From: Fusobacterium sp. | GTDB taxonomy: Bacteria; Fusobacteriota; Fusobacteriia; Fusobacteriales; Fusobacteriaceae | DNA length: 11,530 nt | Reading direction: 5' to 3' | NCBI GenBank assembly: GCA_030527385.1 | Contig: JAUNAY010000031.1 | Coordinates: 1 to 11,530 of the forward strand | In this document: positions 7,233 to 11,530 of the stretch, piece by piece | How positions within the stretch are numbered: position 1 is the stretch's first letter | Layout of the letters: each line of letters starts with the position of its first letter | Notes under the pieces: model-generated | Told to the model about the DNA's origin: nothing | Database searches by the model: none | What the model saw: only the letters and a program-made list of their open reading frames with translations | Program-made: the position numbers and the translations under genes

Positions 7233-7982
7233 TTATTTTTTTAAATAATATTCGTAAATAATTTTTCCTATTTTGTTATTTATTCTTATTCCATCTGAAT
7301 TTTGTTTAAGATTTTTTGTAAATACCAATATATCAATCCAATTATTATTGAGATATAGTCTACCTACATCGTGCTCAATGCCTGGCAATTCTCCTGTTTT
7401 ATGTGCAAATACCTCTTCTTCTGGTATATATAAATGAAGTTTATTGTTACAAGCCTGATTTTTTAAAATATCTAAACACTCTTTATCTTGACATAGAATA
7501 TCTAAAACTTTTTCACTATCTTTAGGAGAAGTAAAATTATCTTTCCCAGATTTTTGAGCTTCAATATCCAACATCTTTCTTGCTAAAATAGTATCAAAAT
7601 ATCCATTTTCCTTTAAAAATTCATTAATTTTTTCCATACCTAAAAATTCTATTAAAATATTTGTTGCTGTATTATCACTTAAACATATCATAAAATATGC
7701 AAGATCCTTTACAGTAAAAGCTAATCCAGAATTTAAAGATTTTAAAATTCCATTTCCTTCTACCTTATCCTCTTCTCTTAGCTTTATCATTTTATCATAT
7801 TTATTTTTAGGCAAGGCATTTAATATAAAGAGTTTTATAATACTAGCTGACAAAAAAACTTCATCTTCATTGATAGATATTCGATTTCCAAATGAATCTT
7901 TTACTATTACACTAAAACTGCCTTGATAGTCTGACAATATCTTTCTTATTTCAGTTTCAATTATTTTTATCTCATTAACCAA
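7233..7982 (-). CDS. Class A beta-lactamase-related serine hydrolase, no signal peptide
   Basis: 249-residue protein of the serine beta-lactamase/penicillin-recognition fold. The motifs stand in the right order: SIIK with nucleophile Ser47 and Lys50, SDN at 102-104, and HKTG at 194-197. The omega-loop region (RKMLDIEAQKSGKDNFTSP, 135-153) lacks a clear ExxLN with the deacylating glutamate of true class A enzymes; Glu141 is the nearest candidate. The N-terminus is charged, with no signal peptide or lipobox, so the protein appears cytoplasmic, unlike normal beta-lactamases. An esterase or peptidase role is as likely as drug hydrolysis. The start is TTG at 7982-7980, with AGGAAGAG 8 nt upstream; no ATG occurs before codon 65, past the nucleophile. 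The first 16 nt overlap the end of the acyl synthetase/acyltransferase gene, which indicates translational coupling. Last gene of the operon. Confidence 0.88.
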   Translation of the reverse strand: MVNEIKIIETEIRKILSDYQGSFSVIVKDSFGNRISINEDEVFLSASIIKLFILNALPKNKYDKMIKLREEDKVEGNGILKSLNSGLAFTVKDLAYFMICLSDNTATNILIEFLGMEKINEFLKENGYFDTILARKMLDIEAQKSGKDNFTSPKDSEKVLDILCQDKECLDILKNQACNNKLHLYIPEEEVFAHKTGELPGIEHDVGRLYLNNNWIDILVFTKNLKQNSDGIRINNKIGKIIYEYYLKK

Positions 7983-10471
7983 CTTTCTATCTCTTCCTTA
8001 CTCTTTGCTACAATCTCCTCTATTGTTAAATTTTTTGGACAAATTTTATCAAAGAATTTAATTTTTATAGGATACATACTTGGAAACTTGCTTCCATATG
8101 GCATAGCTTTATAAGCTCCCTTTATTCCAAATGGCACTACTGGAACATTTAGCTCTTTTGACAAAATCGCAAAAGTCTTTTTAAACTCTTGTAGCTCTCC
8201 ATCTCTAGTTCTTGCTCCCTCTGGAAATATAACCAAATTTTTTCCTTCTCTTAAAACTTCAGCAGATACTTGTAAAGTTTCTTTTAGATTTTTATTAATA
8301 TCTACTATCAAAATATTTCCTCTATCTGCTAAATATCTTCTAAGTGGTGTGTCAAAATGTACCACTGTTGCTATATAATAAGTATTATCCATCATTTTCA
8401 TAGGAATAGCTTGATTAAACATCACAGCATCTAAAAAACTTTGATGATTTCCTACATAAATAGCTGGTTCAGGAGATATTTTGTCCAACGATTCTTTTTT
8501 CAAGCTAAAATATAGATAGAAGATAGGTTTTGTAATTACTTTTATTATTTTTCCTACCAATGCTGATTTTGGAAGTTTAAGATCTATTCTTTCATTTAAT
8601 ATGCTCTTCCAATCTATTTCTACATCGCTATATGTTCCACCGTGGTTTTTAATAAACTCAGCTAGAGTTAATATATTTTTTATACCTGAAAACTCCTCTT
8701 CATTTATTTTTATTCCATAACTATTTTCTACAAAAGAAAGAATTTCTACTATATCCAGAGAATCTAGTCCTAAATCTAGCTCTAAATGAGCATCTGGAGT
8801 AACCTCTGCATCATAGTTTTTTTCAATATTCTCTTTTAATGTATTGTAAATATCTCTTAATTCTTCTGGAACTTCAATAACTTTTTTTGGTTGATGTGAC
8901 TCAAATGTTCCCTCTGCTCCATCTTCTACAACTTCACCTTTTAAGAAATCATTTAACATAAATCTTCTTACTTTCCCTAATTTTGTTTTAGGAAGTTCAT
9001 TTTTAACTATTTTTATTTCTAAGATTTTTCTATATTTAGGAGCTGTTACGTTATATTTATCTATTATCTCCCATTTTAAAGTTTCTTTAATATTAGTTAT
9101 ATTTTTATGTCTAATCAAATCAAAATCAGGATATACAACCGCCATCAAATGATTGTTGTACTCCATAACTGCAATCTCTTTTATAAGATCTGTTCCTTTT
9201 ATTATTTCATTTTCAATATCTGACGGATTAATATTTTTACCATTTGAAAGTACTATCATCTCTTTTTTTCTTCCAACTATCACAAGATGATCTCCATCAA
9301 ACTTTCCTAAGTCTCCTGTATGGAAAAATCCATTTTCATCTATCACTTCTTTAGTAGCAGTAGGATTATTGTAATATCCTTTCATTACATTAGCACCCTT
9401 TACAAGCACTTCTCCATCTTCTGCTATTTTTACCTCTACATCTGGAATAATCTCTCCTACTGTCCCTGCTTTTACATTATCTGGTTTATTAAAAGCTATA
9501 ATAGGTGATGTTTCAGTTAAACCATATCCTTCTATCATCGGTAAACCAAGTGTCAAATAATCTCTTGAAACTTCAGGATCTAATTTTGCTCCTCCAGATG
9601 CCATTACTCTTAAAGAACCACCAAGCTCATCATACACTTTTTTAAATACAAATCTACTAAAAGATTTATTATTTATTTTTTGACAAAGTTTAAATATATT
9701 TTTAGTTAGCCAACTGCTATTAATTTTACTCATAATAGCTTTATGCAACATCTCCCAAACTCTTGGAACTCCTATTATTACACTGATTTTATAAGTCTTT
9801 AAAGCGTGACGAAGTGCTTCTGAAGATAATTCGTCTAAAATTACAACTAGAGTTCCAAAATACATTGTCATCAAAAGATTGATATTTAACGGAAATACGT
9901 GATGATAAGGTAATATTGCAAGAACTCTATCTGTTTCATCTGCTAAGTGAATTGCCTTGATTGCATTTACATTTGACAATAAATTTTCATATGATAACAT
10001 AACCCCTTTTGGATTTCCAGTAGTTCCTGAAGTATAAAGAATTACTGCTGTATCTTCAAGATTCTCTACATTCAACTCATAATTATTCGGTATGAATTCA
10101 CTTGGTACTTCAATTTCATCAATGTTTATTATTTTGATATCTTTTTTATACATCTCTTTAGCCAAAATAGCATTTTTATAATTTTTATTTGTTGCGTAGA
10201 TATATTCTGGCTCAGCATCATTTAACACATATAAAAGCTGTTCTGGAGTATAACCAGCATCTAAAACTATTGCAATCCCTGCTTTTTCCCAAATTGAGAA
10301 AAATGCCTCTATTATCTCAGGTCTATTTTCAACATAAACTATAACTTTACTATCCTTTTTTATATCTATCAAAGTTGAATAATATTTTATCCCTGTCAAT
10401 AACTCTTTGTATGAATATTCTCTGTCTTTGTAAATTATTGCTGCTTTATTTCTATCATATAATAATCTCAT
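7967..10471 (-). CDS. Three-domain acyl synthetase - acyl carrier protein - PlsC acyltransferase (Aas-like)
   Basis: 834-residue protein that seems to activate a fatty acid, load it on its own carrier domain and transfer it to a lysophospholipid or glycerol phosphate. Residues about 1-510 are an AMP-forming synthetase: YTSGTTGNPKG (146-156), GYGLTETSP (315-323), HTGDLG (384-389), GRKKE (400-404), and PKTKLGK with the probable catalytic Lys500. Residues about 535-612 are an acyl carrier domain with LGLDSLD, whose Ser571 would carry phosphopantetheine. Residues about 640-834 are a PlsC-type acyltransferase: NHQSFLD (His676, Asp681), the DRGN segment (716-719), FPEGARTR (749-756) and the VVPFGIKG strand. 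E. coli Aas combines a synthetase and a PlsC domain in the opposite order and lacks a carrier domain. No signal peptide; probably cytoplasmic, acting at the membrane surface. Start ATG with AGGAGG 7 nt upstream. Real substrate and acceptor are inferred. Confidence 0.92.
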   Translation of the reverse strand: MRLLYDRNKAAIIYKDREYSYKELLTGIKYYSTLIDIKKDSKVIVYVENRPEIIEAFFSIWEKAGIAIVLDAGYTPEQLLYVLNDAEPEYIYATNKNYKNAILAKEMYKKDIKIINIDEIEVPSEFIPNNYELNVENLEDTAVILYTSGTTGNPKGVMLSYENLLSNVNAIKAIHLADETDRVLAILPYHHVFPLNINLLMTMYFGTLVVILDELSSEALRHALKTYKISVIIGVPRVWEMLHKAIMSKINSSWLTKNIFKLCQKINNKSFSRFVFKKVYDELGGSLRVMASGGAKLDPEVSRDYLTLGLPMIEGYGLTETSPIIAFNKPDNVKAGTVGEIIPDVEVKIAEDGEVLVKGANVMKGYYNNPTATKEVIDENGFFHTGDLGKFDGDHLVIVGRKKEMIVLSNGKNINPSDIENEIIKGTDLIKEIAVMEYNNHLMAVVYPDFDLIRHKNITNIKETLKWEIIDKYNVTAPKYRKILEIKIVKNELPKTKLGKVRRFMLNDFLKGEVVEDGAEGTFESHQPKKVIEVPEELRDIYNTLKENIEKNYDAEVTPDAHLELDLGLDSLDIVEILSFVENSYGIKINEEEFSGIKNILTLAEFIKNHGGTYSDVEIDWKSILNERIDLKLPKSALVGKIIKVITKPIFYLYFSLKKESLDKISPEPAIYVGNHQSFLDAVMFNQAIPMKMMDNTYYIATVVHFDTPLRRYLADRGNILIVDINKNLKETLQVSAEVLREGKNLVIFPEGARTRDGELQEFKKTFAILSKELNVPVVPFGIKGAYKAMPYGSKFPSMYPIKIKFFDKICPKNLTIEEIVAKSKEEIESWLMR

Positions 10472-10499
10472 TTTTTTCCTCCTAGAACTCTAGTTAATT

Positions 10500-10646
10500 T
10501 TATAAATTATCTATTAGTTCTTCCAATTCTTTTCTATCTTTAGTATCCAAATCTATCCCCGCTTTTAGTTTTTTTAACACCTCACTTTCTTGTGCTGACA
10601 TACTTTTTTCCAAAACTTTAATTAACATCTTTACATAAAAATTCAT
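10500..10646 (-). CDS. Hypothetical 48-residue protein
   Basis: A short open frame that I do not recognise. It begins with ATG at 10646-10644, preceded by AGGAGAAAAAG, a good ribosome binding site, and ends with TAA at 10502-10500. It fills the gap between the response regulator (16 nt upstream) and the synthetase/acyltransferase gene (28 nt downstream) with typical operon spacing. The protein starts MNFYVKMLIKVLEKS and is otherwise rich in Lys, Glu and Leu, ending DRKELEELIDNL. It looks like two amphipathic helices, with no cysteine, no membrane segment and no signal peptide. A small regulator or a partner of a neighbouring protein is possible but unsupported. The ribosome binding site and spacing argue that it is translated. 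Confidence 0.68.
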   Translation of the reverse strand: MNFYVKMLIKVLEKSMSAQESEVLKKLKAGIDLDTKDRKELEELIDNL

Positions 10647-10662
10647 CTTTTTCTCCTATTTT

Positions 10663-11340
10663 TTATCCTTTTAATATATATCCAACTCCTCTTACTGTAT
10701 GTATTATATTTTCTTTCTCCCCTTTGTCTATTTTATTTCTAAGATGAGTCATATATACATCTACTATATTAGTGTTTGCTGTATAATTCATATTCCAAAT
10801 TTTTTCTCTTATCATAGTTCTACTCAATACAAGATTTTTATTTCTTATTAAATATTCAAGAAGTGCAAACTCTCTATAAGTTAACTCAATCACTCTTTCT
10901 CCTCTTTTAGCTTCTCTAGTTAAAATATTTAAGCTTAAATCTTTTACACTTAAACTACTTTCCTTTTGTACACCGTTTAAGTTACATCTTCTAAGAACTG
11001 CTCTAATCCGTCCTGCAAGTTCAATAAAGGAAAAAGGTCTAGTTATATAGTCATCTGCTCCACTATCTAAAGCTTGAACTTTTTTTTCTATATTTTCATC
11101 TTGTGAGAGAAAAATTATCCCTATATTTTTATTAATCTCTCTTATTCGACAACACAATTCTACTCCGTCAATATCCTCTAAATCTGTATCCAAGATAAGA
11201 AGATCGTACTGTCCACTTTTTATATGATAATAACTATCATCTATCTCTAAACATATTTCTACTGTATATCCTAATTCTTTTAATCCCTTTTTTAAATATT
11301 GTTGTACCTCTTTATCTTTTTGTGCTATTAGAATATTCAT
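10663..11340 (-). CDS. OmpR/PhoB-family response regulator with degenerate acidic pocket
   Basis: 225-residue transcription factor with an N-terminal receiver domain (about 2-118) and a C-terminal winged-helix DNA-binding domain (about 128-224, including ELTYREFALLEYL and the HTVRGVGYIL ending). The expected phospho-acceptor Asp51 is present. However, the acidic pair that binds Mg2+ (the E-D of a usual ILVVEDD start) is Gln7-Lys8, the conserved Thr is Ser79, the conserved Lys is Arg101, and the usual MLP after the aspartate is TDLE. These changes are typical of atypical receivers that work without phosphorylation. No histidine kinase is seen nearby. The ATG follows AAGGGG, which overlaps the stop of the upstream hemolysin III gene (11 nt gap). 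It probably regulates its own operon. The targets are unknown. Confidence 0.92.
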   Translation of the reverse strand: MNILIAQKDKEVQQYLKKGLKELGYTVEICLEIDDSYYHIKSGQYDLLILDTDLEDIDGVELCCRIREINKNIGIIFLSQDENIEKKVQALDSGADDYITRPFSFIELAGRIRAVLRRCNLNGVQKESSLSVKDLSLNILTREAKRGERVIELTYREFALLEYLIRNKNLVLSRTMIREKIWNMNYTANTNIVDVYMTHLRNKIDKGEKENIIHTVRGVGYILKG

Positions 11341-11351
11341 TTCTACCCCTT

Positions 11352-11530
11352 TTAAAGATTAATTATATTATAAACTGAAAGATAATTTAAAACACTTCCC
11401 CCTATGACAAACAGATGCCAAATAGCGTGTGTAAATCTTATTCTTTTTAAAGAATAAAAAACAGCACCAACAGTATATACAACTCCTCCTATAACTAATA
11501 AATTCAAGGAAGTAGAGTTAAGATTTAGCT
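11352..11530 (-). CDS. Hemolysin III / PAQR family membrane protein, C-terminal part only
   Basis: The last 59 codons of a gene whose 5' end lies beyond the window. The translated piece holds two hydrophobic helices: LLVIGGVVYTVGAVFYSL, then after KRIRFTH the stretch AIWHLFVIGGSVLNYLSVY. The HAIWH is the His-x3-His of the final helix that supplies zinc ligands in the PAQR/hemolysin III (YqfA/TrhA) superfamily. The family comprises seven-helix integral membrane proteins. The bacterial members have been linked to membrane lipid and energy homeostasis, and some relatives act as ceramidase-like hydrolases. The stop codon lies 11 nt before the response regulator ATG, and the regulator's ribosome binding site sits in that gap, so the two are very likely in one operon. 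Confidence 0.9.
   Translation of the reverse strand, partial: LNLNSTSLNLLVIGGVVYTVGAVFYSLKRIRFTHAIWHLFVIGGSVLNYLSVYNIINL

Noticed and set aside
7233..7982. Calling the serine hydrolase an antibiotic-resistance beta-lactamase
   Set aside because: No signal peptide, no recognisable ExxLN glutamate, and it sits at the end of a lipid-related operon; fold membership alone does not support resistance.
9320..9508. 62-codon plus-strand frame inside the synthetase gene
   Set aside because: Antisense to the AMP-binding domain; the Phe/Tyr/Ser-rich translation is typical of reversed AT-rich coding sequence.

Overview
The window is AT-rich DNA (about 30% G+C by eye) from a low-GC anaerobe, most likely a member of the Fusobacteriaceae (Fusobacterium or Cetobacterium). 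The reasons are the GroEL and GroES sequences (a GroEL tail ending PGMMPGMM), AGA-dominated arginine codons, T/A-ending codons, strong GGAGG ribosome binding sites and the gene set. The species call is recall-based inference.

Left part, minus strand (1-3860): the 3'-truncated gene of an alpha-phosphohexomutase (phosphoglucomutase/phosphomannomutase, PgcA-like), with its own promoter candidate. Upstream of it is a groES-groEL operon driven by a TTGACA-N17-TAATAT promoter, followed by a CIRCE operator (HrcA-type heat-shock control) and ended by an intrinsic terminator.

Middle, plus strand (3891-7232): a MATE-family multidrug/cation antiporter diverges from groES. It has its own promoter and ribosome binding site, but the 5' end of the gene is out of frame with the rest at a T6 tract. 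A strong terminator follows. Next comes a two-gene pantothenate uptake operon, yhdT-panF, with a 7-nt overlap. A hairpin terminator, probably bidirectional, separates it from the convergent operon on the right.

Right part, minus strand (7233-11530): five tightly packed genes that look like one transcription unit. In order of transcription they are a hemolysin III/PAQR-family membrane protein (only its C-terminus is in the window), an OmpR-type response regulator with a degenerate phosphorylation pocket, an unrecognised 48-residue protein, an 834-residue three-domain protein (AMP-forming acyl synthetase, acyl carrier protein, PlsC-type acyltransferase), and a beta-lactamase-fold serine hydrolase without a signal peptide. 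The last gene starts at TTG inside the end of the one before. This is the most interesting part of the window. It looks like a membrane-lipid acyl repair or remodelling cassette with a built-in, possibly phosphorylation-independent regulator. That reading is an inference from domain content and gene order.

No tRNA, rRNA, CRISPR array, insertion sequence or prophage signal was seen. There is no gene-free stretch above 300 bases. The longest gaps are about 213 bases (1639-1851: pgm promoter and groEL terminator) and 198 bases (5284-5481: terminator, T-rich direct repeat and panF-operon promoter).
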